From contig CAZRSF010000009.1 of NCBI GenBank assembly GCA_964602655.1, forward strand, positions 1 through 64,000: a stretch of DNA of 64,000 nt, written 5' to 3'. The notes below the pieces were generated by a model, which searched no databases, was not told the DNA's origin, and saw only the letters and a list, made by a program, of their open reading frames with translations. The position numbers and the translations under genes were made by a program. Of the stretch, positions 16,494 through 25,377 are shown piece after piece (the first letter of the stretch is position 1; each line of letters starts with the position of its first letter). The DNA comes from Moduliflexus sp964602655 (GTDB taxonomy: Bacteria > Moduliflexota > Moduliflexia > Moduliflexales > Moduliflexaceae).

Positions 16494-16525
16494 AGCCCTG
16501 CCAGGGTTCGAACCCTGGCAGGGCT
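16494..16525. terminator. Bidirectional terminator made from a CCCTGCCAGGG palindrome
   Basis: AGCCCTGCCAGGG and its complement form a strong hairpin between two convergent genes, with AAAA on the left and GGATTTT on the right. It belongs to the same family as 13214, 22681, 23341, 26271, 31499 and 33036. Confidence 0.7.
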
Positions 16526-16532
16526 GAGGATT

Positions 16533-19500
16533 TTACCCCCGATTTTTCAGGGAATTCACCCACGCCCAGACGCCCGCCCACTCGTCTAACACGCCGTATT
16601 TGAGAATCTGTTCGCAGCGTTCGAGATAAATCCGCGCCACTTTATCATGGGGATTGACGTGCAAAATTTCTTCGAACAACTCTTTGGCCTCGGCGATATG
16701 CTTCTGTTTGCTCTCCGTATCTGCCTCTAACACTTCGGTGAACATGGCCTGCGCTTCGGCGAATTTCGTGCGATGATAGAGCTTGAACCCTTGCCGGAAT
16801 AACACCATCGTTTTGAGTTTGGCGTCAATAATATGCGGCGGATCGGCGTTGAACACTTCGAAGACCGTCACCGGCTCGGATTTCCCTTTGGCCTGCACCT
16901 GATCGATAATCCGAATCGCGTAATTCGACGGATTCTGCAATTGAAAATAGGTCGTTTCGCTGATGAGCAGGGACACGCCGTAGGTTTTTGTCATGCTTTC
17001 GATGCGCGACGCGAGATTCACGGCGTCCGAAATCACCGTGCCGTCCATGCGCTGCTGATCGCCGACCGTTCCGAGCATCAAGATGCCGGTATTCAAGCCG
17101 ATGCCGATCTGAATCGGGCGGTATCCGGCGCGTTTGCGTCCCTGATTGTAGAGCGTGAGCTTTTCTAACATCGCGATGCAGGCGGTCACGGCATCGTCGG
17201 CATTGGTGGGAAAGAGCGCCATAATCGCATCGCCGATATACTTATCAATAAACCCGTGATACTCCCGGATCACCGGACTCATGTGATGCAGGTACGAGTT
17301 GATGAAATTGAAATTTTCCTGCGGCGTCATCTGCTCGGACAGTTCGGTAAAGCCGCGAATATCGGAAAACATGACGGTAATTTCTTTTTCCACCTGCTCG
17401 CCAAGCTGCACGTCCACCATGCTCTTTTTTCCAAGCAGGCTCAAAAATTCGCGCGGCACGAAACGGCTGTAGGCGTTGGTCAATTCCACCTGTTCGTTGG
17501 CAAGCGTGACCTGGTTTTCCAGCGCGTCATTCAGTTGTTTGTAGAGCGTGGCATTTTCCAGCGACACGACCATCTGCGCTGACAGCATGTTGATCACCTT
17601 CAGCCGATCTGCCGTAAACGCGCCGCTGGTCAGGTTATTTTCCAGATAGAGCACGCCGTTCAATTCGCCGTGTTTGAGCAGCGGCGCGCATAATACGGAT
17701 TTGACCTGATACCTCACGATATGCGGATCATAGGTGAATTTGCCTTCGAACATGGCATTTTCAAGCACCAACGATTCGCCGGAGCGGATGACGTAATGAA
17801 TCAGGGTGCAGGGCACGGGGCAATGCTGCATGTTTCCGGCGACGTCAACCGGCACGGATTGCAATACGATGGCCTCGTCGTTTTCAATCGCGCCTTCGGC
17901 TTCAATGAACCATTGGTCGCCGCGTTTCAGAATCAGCCAGCCCTTTTGCGCGCCCGCGTTTTCGATGACGATCCGCATCATCTGCTTCAATAAATGACTT
18001 AACACGATTTCGCCGGAAAGCGCCTGCGACGCCTTCATGACCGCGCTCAAATCCAGGACGCTCAACCCGTCGGCGTTGCGATCCAGGCGAATGCTGGTCG
18101 AAGTCGGCGCGACATTGCGCAACATGCCGCTTTTGACGACATCGGCCAGAAATTCAGGGTAGCGCCGGACAAGTTCGGCAACGTTGCGCGTCGCGCCCCA
18201 CCAGACCGCATTATAATACGCTTCGCGCGCGTGCAATTCGGCAAATTCACGGAATCCGGCGCTGAGAAAAAATTTCGCGGCGCATTCGTGAATCAGCGCG
18301 TTATGGTGGATGAATCCATGCTGCCGCGCGGCCTCAATCGCGTCGCGATACCGCTGCATGGCGAGAAACGGCTGATTCGTCAGGCGCGCGTATTCGGCCT
18401 GAAGCAGCAAGGCGAAATGCTGAAAATTCTCCGGGCAACTGCTTGTCCAACGTTCGACCTGCTCCTGAAACGCATGAAATTCGACTTCGATGGACGCCGC
18501 CGCATTGCCGCGCTCCGCCGCCCGCGCTAACAGACACAAGGCCGCATAGACGGCGTATTCCGCTTGCAGCAGCAGGCCGGACACGCTCTCTTGCGCGTCG
18601 GAAATCGCGTTCAGCGCGTCGAACGCTTCCCGATGCAGGCCGTAGGACAGCAGCGCGCGCGCTTTCATGATGTGATAGCAGCAACGGGCGACACTATGAC
18701 GCTGTTCGTCGCACCGTTGCAGATAGACCTCTTCCGACAACGCGTCGGTTCGGAACGTCAATCTGTCAGGCGTTAAACCGCGCAGATTGTCGAACACGAG
18801 GCGGCAGCCGTCCATAAGAGTTTCGACATACCGGTTGCGCGTGTTCCGGGCGAACTCCGCGCATTCGTCGAGGTGCGCCAGCATTTGCTCGATATTCGTG
18901 CCTTCGTACCACAAATTGAGCAGCCGGTACGATAGCGCCATGCCAGCCGTGTGCAATTCTCCGGCGTTGACGGCGGTTTGATGGGCGTCATGCTCGAACG
19001 GATGCGTCTCTTTGACATGGCGCGTCCAGGGCAGGAGTTGCGCGGCGACAATGCTCGCAACGGCGGCCTTTTGCGGCGGCGACTGCAATTGCTCGCTCAA
19101 GGCCAGCGCGAACCTGCCCCACTCGCAGCCGACGGCGTATTCCTGCGCGACGGTTGCCGACAGGACGCCATACAGCGCATATGCGGTGGCGGATTCCTGA
19201 CAATGGCCGTATTGCAGCGAGAGCCGCGTCATCAGCAGAATCAGAAAACGGCGCGTCAGCGGATGCGCGTGCAACGCGGGAAGCAGCAGGCGTTCGAGCA
19301 TCTGCATCGCTGCCAGTTTAGTCGAATCCGTCATGAGGCGCATCTCAAGCAAATCTGCGGGCTTTCGTGCGCCGAGCGTCCGCCTGATTTCCGTGAATTC
19401 ATGTTCGACCGCCGCCGCTAAACCGCCATCGGGCAGCGGCAGGCCCAAGAGCCGCAACGCGGCGTTTCCGGCTTCGAGCGCGTGCTGATACTCGCTCTGC

Positions 19501-22031
19501 AACGTATATTGCGTCATCAGCAGCCGGTAAATGGCGGCAGTTTCCAGCGGCGTCTGGGTTTGTCGAAGTATCAGGCGGCAAAGCGTTTCGGATTGGTCGA
19601 AGCGCCCCGACAGGCATTCGAGTTCTGCCTCTTCCTGCGCCAATTCGAAGGCTAAATAGTGCTGCGTCTGCCAGCGCTGCTCCCCTAACAACGCGGCGCA
19701 TTGCGCGACATAGCGCAGCGCGGTGTCGTAGTCCGCCGTCGTTTTGGCGTGTTTGACGGCGAGCAGATTCAGTTGCACCACTTCGATTTTTTCTTCGTCG
19801 GTTTCGATAAAATCGAGGCCGCGATTGACGTGGTTCACAATCTGCGCAAACGCTTCGTCTTCCGACGTGCGACAGCGGTCGCAATGCAGCAGATGGCGAC
19901 CGATTTTCAGATGAAAGCGCCCGCGATCCTGCGGCGTCGCAAGTTCCAGCATCGCCTCCTGAAAACGATTATGCGCGAAATTGTAACTGACATTCGGCGC
20001 AAATTCTCGCAGTTCGGCGGCGTTGAAAAATTTCATGTACTGGTACGATTCGTCTGCCGGTGTCACAAAGCCGTCATGAATCGCCACGTTCAATTCGCCG
20101 ACAGTTTGGGCTTCCGGCTGCTCAAGCGTCGCCGACAGCGTATGCAAATCGAACTGGCTGCCGACGCAGGCGGCGCAGAGCACGGCGCGCTGCGTGGCGG
20201 CGGGGAGTTTCAGCAGTTTGGAAATCATGAACTCCACGACGTTTTCCGTCATCGCCATGCCCTGAATTTGTTCGGGATTCCATTCCCAGCGCCCTTTCAT
20301 CACATCGAACGTCAGCAGGTCTTCGGCGTAAATCGAACGCAAAAACTCTTTGACCGCAAACGGATTGCCGCCGGTTTTTTCCAGCACGATTTTTGCCAGC
20401 GGAAAGAGGTCTTCTTTGTGATCCCGCAGCGTATCCGCCAGCAGATGCGTGAGTTCGGCGAGCGACAGCGGCGCAAGCTCGATGTGCAGCAGCCGCGCGT
20501 TGCGAGTGGCGAGCGCTTCGATGAATTTGCGCACGGGATGGCGTTCATTGAGGCCGCTATCGCGATACGCGCCGATCAGCAGCAGCATCTGGCGTTCCGA
20601 CGCGAAAAATAATTGCTGCAACATCGTCAGACTGGCGTGATCCGCCCATTGGAGATTATCTAAAAATATCACTAACGGACGCCCGGACGTGCTGAAGACG
20701 TTGACGACGTTTTGCAAGGCGGTTTGCAGGCGGTTGCGCGATTCCGCCGGATTGAGCAGCGGCGCTTTCGGCTGTGCGCCGATGAGCATTTCGATTTCGG
20801 GAATCAGGTCAATCATCAAATGGCCGCTGGTTGCGACCGCTGCCAGCAATTTTTCGCGCCACAGGGCTAACGCGGATTCGCTTTCGGTCAATAATTGCTG
20901 GATCAATTCCTGAAACGCCTGAATCAGTCCGGAATACGGCACATTGCTTTTGAAGCGCTCGAAGCGCCCGGAGACGAAATAGCCGCGCTGCTGCGCGATC
21001 GGTTTCTGAAGCTCATGCGCCAGCGCGGATTTGCCGCTGCCGGCATACCCGGACACCATCGCGCAGACGCTCTGCCCCTGCCGCGCTGCCTCGAATTCTT
21101 GCAGCAGGAGTTCGATTTCGCGGCTGCGGCCATACAATTTTTGCGGAATATGAAACGTGTCGGTCACGTCCTCATGGCCGATGGCGACGTATTGAATCTG
21201 GCCGGTAAACTGCAATTGTTCCTGGCATTTCTGCAAGTCCGCCAGCAGGCCGGAGGCGCTTTGGTAACGGTCTTCGGCGGCTTTCGCCATGAGTTTCATC
21301 ACGATGTCGGACACCGGCTGCGGAATGTTCTGGTTGACGTCGTGCGGCGATTTCGGCGTTTTCGCCAAATGACAATGCACGAGTTCCATCGTGTCCGACG
21401 CCTGAAACGGGAGAAAGCCGAGCAGCATTTCGTAAAACGTGACGCCGAGGGAATAAAAATCGCTGCGATAGTCTATGGTTCGGTTGATGCGCCCGGTCTG
21501 CTCCGGCGACATATACGCCAGCGTCCCTTCCAGCACGTTCGGATTGCGGGCTTCCTGCGAACGCTGCGAAAATGTCGCTGCGATGCCGAAATCAATACAT
21601 TTCACCTGATCCGTGTCGGGATTCCAGAGAATATTCGATGGATTCAGGTCTAAGTGCATGACCTGCTGACGGTGAATCTCTCCTAAAATAGCGGTGATTT
21701 TGGCGGCGAGCCTTAAAAATTCCGACAGGCCGAGCTTGCGGGATTGCAGGATACGCGCAAGTGAAAGCGCCTGAATATCCTCCAGCACAAGCGCGAGATT
21801 ATTGTCGTAGGCTTCCAGCGCATAGACCGCAATGACGTTGGGAATGCGCAATTTGCTGGACATCTCGTACTCGCGCTTCAGCCGCCCAAGCTGCGGCGGC
21901 GACACCGCGTCCCGTTTCAAGGTCTTCAGTGCGACCGGCAGATGGTCGCTGTTGCGGGTAGCGCGATACACCACGCTGATTGCGCCTTCATACAGACTTT
22001 CAAGAATCGTGTACCCAGGAATCGAGATCAT
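16533..22031 (-). CDS. Multidomain Ser/Thr kinase - AAA ATPase - repeat - GAF - class III nucleotide cyclase
   Basis: An 1832-residue signalling protein. Residues 1-270 are a protein kinase with VALK (K36) and CIDFG (147-149); the catalytic loop reads HLDLNPSN (126-133) instead of HRDLKPxN, as in HstK-type kinases. Next come an ORC/AAA_16-like ATPase with GYAGSGKS (328-335) and VIFLDN, a long helical repeat region (about 620-1300), a GAF-like domain (about 1340-1490), and a class III cyclase (about 1550-1730). The cyclase keeps both metal Asp (MFSDIRGF, KYIGDAIMALF) and the N/R pair (SDAVNLASR). A short TPR-like tail ends the protein. HstK-type proteins usually carry a histidine kinase at the C-terminus; here a cyclase takes that place. 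GAGGA precedes the ATG at 22031. Input and targets are unknown. Confidence 0.92.
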   Translation of the reverse strand: MISIPGYTILESLYEGAISVVYRATRNSDHLPVALKTLKRDAVSPPQLGRLKREYEMSSKLRIPNVIAVYALEAYDNNLALVLEDIQALSLARILQSRKLGLSEFLRLAAKITAILGEIHRQQVMHLDLNPSNILWNPDTDQVKCIDFGIAATFSQRSQEARNPNVLEGTLAYMSPEQTGRINRTIDYRSDFYSLGVTFYEMLLGFLPFQASDTMELVHCHLAKTPKSPHDVNQNIPQPVSDIVMKLMAKAAEDRYQSASGLLADLQKCQEQLQFTGQIQYVAIGHEDVTDTFHIPQKLYGRSREIELLLQEFEAARQGQSVCAMVSGYAGSGKSALAHELQKPIAQQRGYFVSGRFERFKSNVPYSGLIQAFQELIQQLLTESESALALWREKLLAAVATSGHLMIDLIPEIEMLIGAQPKAPLLNPAESRNRLQTALQNVVNVFSTSGRPLVIFLDNLQWADHASLTMLQQLFFASERQMLLLIGAYRDSGLNERHPVRKFIEALATRNARLLHIELAPLSLAELTHLLADTLRDHKEDLFPLAKIVLEKTGGNPFAVKEFLRSIYAEDLLTFDVMKGRWEWNPEQIQGMAMTENVVEFMISKLLKLPAATQRAVLCAACVGSQFDLHTLSATLEQPEAQTVGELNVAIHDGFVTPADESYQYMKFFNAAELREFAPNVSYNFAHNRFQEAMLELATPQDRGRFHLKIGRHLLHCDRCRTSEDEAFAQIVNHVNRGLDFIETDEEKIEVVQLNLLAVKHAKTTADYDTALRYVAQCAALLGEQRWQTQHYLAFELAQEEAELECLSGRFDQSETLCRLILRQTQTPLETAAIYRLLMTQYTLQSEYQHALEAGNAALRLLGLPLPDGGLAAAVEHEFTEIRRTLGARKPADLLEMRLMTDSTKLAAMQMLERLLLPALHAHPLTRRFLILLMTRLSLQYGHCQESATAYALYGVLSATVAQEYAVGCEWGRFALALSEQLQSPPQKAAVASIVAAQLLPWTRHVKETHPFEHDAHQTAVNAGELHTAGMALSYRLLNLWYEGTNIEQMLAHLDECAEFARNTRNRYVETLMDGCRLVFDNLRGLTPDRLTFRTDALSEEVYLQRCDEQRHSVARCCYHIMKARALLSYGLHREAFDALNAISDAQESVSGLLLQAEYAVYAALCLLARAAERGNAAASIEVEFHAFQEQVERWTSSCPENFQHFALLLQAEYARLTNQPFLAMQRYRDAIEAARQHGFIHHNALIHECAAKFFLSAGFREFAELHAREAYYNAVWWGATRNVAELVRRYPEFLADVVKSGMLRNVAPTSTSIRLDRNADGLSVLDLSAVMKASQALSGEIVLSHLLKQMMRIVIENAGAQKGWLILKRGDQWFIEAEGAIENDEAIVLQSVPVDVAGNMQHCPVPCTLIHYVIRSGESLVLENAMFEGKFTYDPHIVRYQVKSVLCAPLLKHGELNGVLYLENNLTSGAFTADRLKVINMLSAQMVVSLENATLYKQLNDALENQVTLANEQVELTNAYSRFVPREFLSLLGKKSMVDVQLGEQVEKEITVMFSDIRGFTELSEQMTPQENFNFINSYLHHMSPVIREYHGFIDKYIGDAIMALFPTNADDAVTACIAMLEKLTLYNQGRKRAGYRPIQIGIGLNTGILMLGTVGDQQRMDGTVISDAVNLASRIESMTKTYGVSLLISETTYFQLQNPSNYAIRIIDQVQAKGKSEPVTVFEVFNADPPHIIDAKLKTMVLFRQGFKLYHRTKFAEAQAMFTEVLEADTESKQKHIAEAKELFEEILHVNPHDKVARIYLERCEQILKYGVLDEWAGVWAWVNSLKNRG

Positions 22032-22350
22032 GCCGTCCTCGTGTTGTGGCGTGTTTCAAGCTGAAATGATGCTATAGCAAAACGCAATGATTTATGGTTC
22101 GACTTCGCTCACCATGACGGTCACTCTGAGCGGAGTCGAAGAGTGAAACAATTCTGCCCAGGTACTTATTATTCCGTTGAGGCTTCGAAGTCAATACGGT
22201 CTCTGACAATTTCGACGCGCGTGGCAGCATTATTCGTGCGCCGCGCTCTGTGTTTATTCAGACAAATGTTTTTGAAAAACGTATATTTTCTAAGAAGAAA
22301 TCCTCGAATTTCTCTTGCCTTTTCCGCCCTTTCAAGGCGATTGGGTTTTT
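22032..22350. other. Intergenic region with a palindromic element
   Basis: No gene is supported. An inverted repeat, TTCGACTTCGCTCA with TGAGCGGAGTCGAA, spans 22098-22140. The remainder should hold promoters of the two flanking divergent genes, but no strong boxes were seen. Confidence 0.5.
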
Positions 22351-22677
22351 ATGGGAATGACGAATTTTTATCAACAGGTGTACGCATTCGTGGCGCAGAT
22401 TCCTGCTGGCCGCGTGATGACCTACGGGCAGATCGCCGCGCTGCTCGGCAGGCCGACTGCGGCGCGGGCGGTAGGATACGCGCTGCACAATCTGCCATCC
22501 GGCGCGACGATTCCCTGGCAGCGCGTGATTAACGCGCAAGGCAAAATCAGCCCGCGTGGCGCAGGCGACCTGATGCACGAACCGATGTTGCAACAGATGT
22601 TATTGGAAGCGGAAGGGATCGCATTCGATCCGGAAGGCCGGCTCGATTTGCGCCGGTATCTCTGGCAGCCGCAATAA
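22351..22677 (+). CDS. Alkyltransferase-like (ATL) DNA-binding protein, MGMT family
   Basis: A 108-residue relative of the O6-alkylguanine-DNA methyltransferase DNA-binding domain. It contains the helix-turn-helix GRVMTYGQIAALLGRPTAARAVGYAL and the active-site region IPWQRVINAQGKIS. The acceptor Cys of the PCHRV motif is Trp (PWQRV), which marks the ATL group. Such proteins bind O6-alkylguanine without repairing it and hand the lesion to nucleotide excision repair. The length matches ATLs (about 100-110). MGMTNFYQQVY at 22351 or MTNFYQQ at 22357 are the likely starts; no clear ribosome site decides between them. A strong palindromic terminator follows directly. Confidence 0.9.
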   Translation: MGMTNFYQQVYAFVAQIPAGRVMTYGQIAALLGRPTAARAVGYALHNLPSGATIPWQRVINAQGKISPRGAGDLMHEPMLQQMLLEAEGIAFDPEGRLDLRRYLWQPQ

Positions 22678-22680
22678 AAA

Positions 22681-22712
22681 ACCCCTGTCAGGGTTCGAAC
22701 CCTGACAGGGGT
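22681..22712. terminator. CCCCTGTCAGGG palindrome after the ATL gene
   Basis: ACCCCTGTCAGGG and its complement, preceded by A-rich sequence, four bases after the stop. Same family as 16494-16525. Confidence 0.65.
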
Positions 22713-22743
22713 GGCTTCAATCATGCCATCGCAGAAACGCGCC

Positions 22744-22926
22744 TTACCGCTGACGACGCGAACGCCGCAGCAGATAGACGAGCCCGGCGATACCGAGTCC
22801 GAACAACCCGAAGGTCGCTGGTTCCGGTACGGCGGGCGGCGCTGGCGTCCTCTTCGTTTTCCGACTTCGCTTTCGAACGAGCAGATTGGCAAAAATCAAT
22901 TCCAGTGCGGGCTGAATGCCCCGCAA
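22744..22926 (-). pseudogene. Orphan PEP-CTERM sorting-signal fragment
   Basis: A short minus-strand frame ends with VPEPATFGLFGLGIAGLVYLL followed by RRSRRQR and a stop. This is a complete PEP-CTERM tail: the PEP motif (about 22830-22819), a hydrophobic stretch and a basic end, which exosortase recognises for surface sorting. No secreted protein precedes it. The frame has no ATG, and upstream it runs antisense into the cobalamin riboswitch. It is most likely the remnant of a PEP-CTERM gene whose body was lost, though an undetected frameshifted small gene is possible. Confidence 0.6.
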
Positions 22927-23021
22927 AATCTTTTTGCCATTGGCGGCGGCGGGAATTTTTCTTGACAGAATCAGGCCGAATCCGAATAGTCGAACTGTTC
23001 TTTTACAATGATTGCGCCATT

Positions 23022-23212
23022 GAGGTCTCTCGCGAGAGAGTGAAAAGGGAATCCTGTGAAAATCAGGAACGGACCCGCCGCTGTAACCGTCTGCCGTCGC
23101 AGGCAGAACCCGACGAAATCGGGTGGGACGAACGCCGCGCAGCCCACTATGCCGTTATCGCGCATGGGAAGGGGCGGCAAGTAGCATGATCCGGGAGTCA
23201 GAAGACCTGCCT
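23022..23212 (+). ncRNA. Cobalamin riboswitch
   Basis: The conserved core is clear: AAAAGGGAATCC at 23043-23054 followed by a small hairpin, ACCCGCCGCTGTAA (B12 box region), GGGAAGG, and the closing GGAGTCAGAAGACCTGCC at 23195-23212. It lies upstream of the BtuC, BtuD and CbiK genes in the same orientation and should shut them down when corrinoid is plentiful. Confidence 0.95.
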
Positions 23213-23277
23213 GAATGGAAAACGTCTGAACGCGCGAGGTCGGCGAAGAGGCGTGACAGGGTATGCGAAGAAAATGC

Positions 23278-23324
23278 GGGGAATCCTCGATCCATAAAAC
23301 GATCAGGATTCCCCGTTTGCGTTT
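23278..23324 (+). terminator. Riboswitch-associated intrinsic terminator
   Basis: GGGGAATCCTCGATC pairs with GATCAGGATTCCCC across an 8-base loop and is followed by GTTTGCGTTT. Its position between aptamer and first gene suggests control by transcription termination, although no anti-terminator pairing was traced. Confidence 0.6.
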
Positions 23325-23340
23325 ACGACTCTGTAATCAG

Positions 23341-23373
23341 AAACCCCGTCAGGGTTCTAAACCCTGACGGGGT
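23341..23373. repeat. CCCCGTCAGGG palindrome before btuC
   Basis: AACCCCGTCAGGG and its complement, in the leader 28 bases before the btuC start. Same family as 13214 and others. Confidence 0.75.
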
Positions 23374-23400
23374 TATTTCCCTATCCGGATTCATTGTGTT

Positions 23401-24480
23401 ATGTCCGATACGCCAATCCGCCATTCCCGCGACGCGCTCGCGTCGTCCATCAGCCGAAAACGCCGCCGCCTGTGTTGCGTCGGCGGCTTGCTCTGCTGCG
23501 CCGTCATCATTGCGGTGATTGTCTCCGTCAATGTCGGGCAAGCGCCGATTGATCTCCGCGCAATTCTTGATATTTTGATCGGGAAAAGTTTGTCGCGCGA
23601 AGCGCTGCTTCGGCAGATTCCGCCCGCGCAGATCGCGATTGTCTGGGAGATTCGCCTGCCGCGCATTCTGTTGGCCGTGATTGTCGGCGGCGGATTGGCG
23701 GTCTCCGGGACGGTGTTTCAGGCGTTGCTGCTCAATCCGCTGGCGGATCCATACACTATCGGCGTTTCGACCGGCGCGGCGTTCGGCGCGGTCGCGGCGA
23801 TTTACCTGAATCTGTTCGCCGCGCGCCATCTGCTGCCAGTGCCGGTCTGCGCGTTTATCGGGGCATTGGCGACGCTGCTGATCGTCTTGAACATGGCGAC
23901 GCGGCGCGGCATATTGGACACGACGCATCTGATTTTGGCCGGAATCATCGTCAGTTCGATGCTGTCGGCGGGAATCAGTCTGCTGAAAACGGCATCCGGC
24001 GAGCAGGTGTCGGCGATTGTGGCGTGGCTGATGGGGTCGCTGGCGGCGCGAACCTGGCAGCAGGTCTGGCTCGCGCTGCCGGTCATGCTGGCCGGGACGC
24101 TCGTCTGTTTCTATTTTGCCGGAGATTTGAATCTGCTCAGCCTCGGCGAGCAGGATGCCCGTTCGCTCGGCGTGCGCGTGCAGACGGTACGGCGCATCTG
24201 CGTGATAACGGCGTCGCTGATTGCGGCGGTCTGCGTCTCGGTCAGCGGCGTCATCGGCTTTGTCGGACTGATTGTGCCGCATCTGCTGCGTTTCGCGCTC
24301 ACGTCGGATAACCGGGCGCTGCTGCCGCTGGCTGCGGTCAGCGGCGGGTTGCTGCTGCTGCTCGCCGATAATCTTTCGCGGCTGTTGTTTGCGACAGAAA
24401 TCCCGGTTGGCGTGATTACCACGCTGCTCGGCGGGCCGTTTTTCCTGCTGATTTTTTTACGAAACGACAGAAATCACTGA
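23401..24480 (+). CDS. btuC: BtuC-like FecCD-family ABC transporter permease
   Basis: A 359-residue inner-membrane permease of the vitamin B12 / siderophore / heme class. It has about ten hydrophobic segments and the family motifs EIRLPRILLAVIVGGGLAVSG, NPLADPYTIGVSTGAAFGA and, near the C-terminus, GFVGLIVPHLLR, which contacts the ATPase. The cobalamin riboswitch upstream points to a corrinoid or cobalt-linked substrate. The ATPase gene follows after a palindromic repeat. No btuF-type binding protein gene is in the window, so the substrate is inferred only from regulation and from the CbiK gene downstream. Confidence 0.9.
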   Translation: MSDTPIRHSRDALASSISRKRRRLCCVGGLLCCAVIIAVIVSVNVGQAPIDLRAILDILIGKSLSREALLRQIPPAQIAIVWEIRLPRILLAVIVGGGLAVSGTVFQALLLNPLADPYTIGVSTGAAFGAVAAIYLNLFAARHLLPVPVCAFIGALATLLIVLNMATRRGILDTTHLILAGIIVSSMLSAGISLLKTASGEQVSAIVAWLMGSLAARTWQQVWLALPVMLAGTLVCFYFAGDLNLLSLGEQDARSLGVRVQTVRRICVITASLIAAVCVSVSGVIGFVGLIVPHLLRFALTSDNRALLPLAAVSGGLLLLLADNLSRLLFATEIPVGVITTLLGGPFFLLIFLRNDRNH

Positions 24481-24500
24481 TTCCCCTCTTGGGAAGGCTG

Positions 24501-24558
24501 TTCCCTTCGACAAGCTCAGGGAACGGGCGGCGGCGTTCCCTGAGCTTGTCGAAGGGAA
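24501..24558. repeat. Long palindrome TTCCCTTCGACAAGCTCAGG between btuC and btuD
   Basis: Two 25-base arms, TTCCCTTCGACAAGCTCAGG... and complement, around a short GC loop. It separates btuC from btuD by 91 bases in what should be one transcript. Confidence 0.85.
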
Positions 24559-24571
24559 AGATTCGGAACGA

Positions 24572-25327
24572 ATGTTTTCGGTCAACAATCTCTGTTTTAA
24601 TTATGGCAGGCATGTCGTGTTGAACAACCTGAATTTCGCGTTGAGCGCCGGGAAATTTTATACGATTCTCGGCCCGAACGGTTCGGGCAAAACGACGCTG
24701 CTGAAGCTGCTGAACGGCGAGTTGCGCGGCGCGAGCGGGCATCTTGATTTCGATGGCAGCGCGATCAGCCGCTATCCGGTCGAACAGCTTGCCCGCCGTT
24801 TTGCGGTGATTCACCAGCGGACGGCAATCAATTTTCCGTTCACCTGCTTGGAAATCGTGGCAATGGCGCGGCATCCGTTCGTCCGGCGGCTGCGCAGTTT
24901 GCCAGCGACGGAAATGGAGATCGTCTATGCGGCGATGGAGCAGACCGACACGCTGCAATTTGCGCAGGCCGTCGTCACGGAAATCAGCGGCGGCGAGTTT
25001 CAGCGCGTCATGTTTGCCAGAGCGTTAGCCCAGCAGCCGCAAGTCTTGTTTTTAGACGAAGCGTTTTCCGGCGTGGACATCGCGCATCATCTTCACGCGC
25101 TCAAATTGCTGCGGCAATTGGTCGAACGCGACGGCGCGACCGTGATTGCGGTCATGCACGATCTCAATTTCGCCTACCATTTCAGCGACGAAGCGCTGGT
25201 GCTGAAAGCGGGCGAATTACGTGGGCAGGACGCCCCGCGTGTGTTATTCACCGAGACGTTTATTCGCAACGTCTTCAACGTCAACGTGTGTCACATCGAA
25301 CAGGTCGGGTTGATTGTGACGCCGTAA
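24572..25327 (+). CDS. btuD: BtuD-like ABC transporter ATP-binding protein
   Basis: A 251-residue ABC ATPase of the FecE/BtuD class, partner of the preceding permease. Walker A GPNGSGKTT, signature ISGGEFQRVMFARAL, Walker B VLFLDEAFSGVD and H-loop AVMHDLNFAYHF are intact. The signature begins ISGGE, common in this class. The stop codon overlaps a TGTCAGACAC palindrome that separates it from CbiK. Confidence 0.9.
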   Translation: MFSVNNLCFNYGRHVVLNNLNFALSAGKFYTILGPNGSGKTTLLKLLNGELRGASGHLDFDGSAISRYPVEQLARRFAVIHQRTAINFPFTCLEIVAMARHPFVRRLRSLPATEMEIVYAAMEQTDTLQFAQAVVTEISGGEFQRVMFARALAQQPQVLFLDEAFSGVDIAHHLHALKLLRQLVERDGATVIAVMHDLNFAYHFSDEALVLKAGELRGQDAPRVLFTETFIRNVFNVNVCHIEQVGLIVTP

Positions 25328-25359
25328 GTTGTCAGACACTTCAAAAGTGTCTGACAACT
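25327..25359. repeat. TGTCAGACAC palindrome between btuD and cbiK
   Basis: AGTTGTCAGACACTT and complement. It starts at the last base of the btuD stop and ends five bases before the cbiK ribosome site. Confidence 0.8.
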
Positions 25360-25377
25360 AAAAAAGGAGTAAAAACC

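Noticed and set aside
16505..16520. GGTTCGAACCC resembling a tRNA T-loop at several sites
   Set aside because: It is the centre of a self-complementary intergenic palindrome; no acceptor, D or anticodon arms can be drawn around it.
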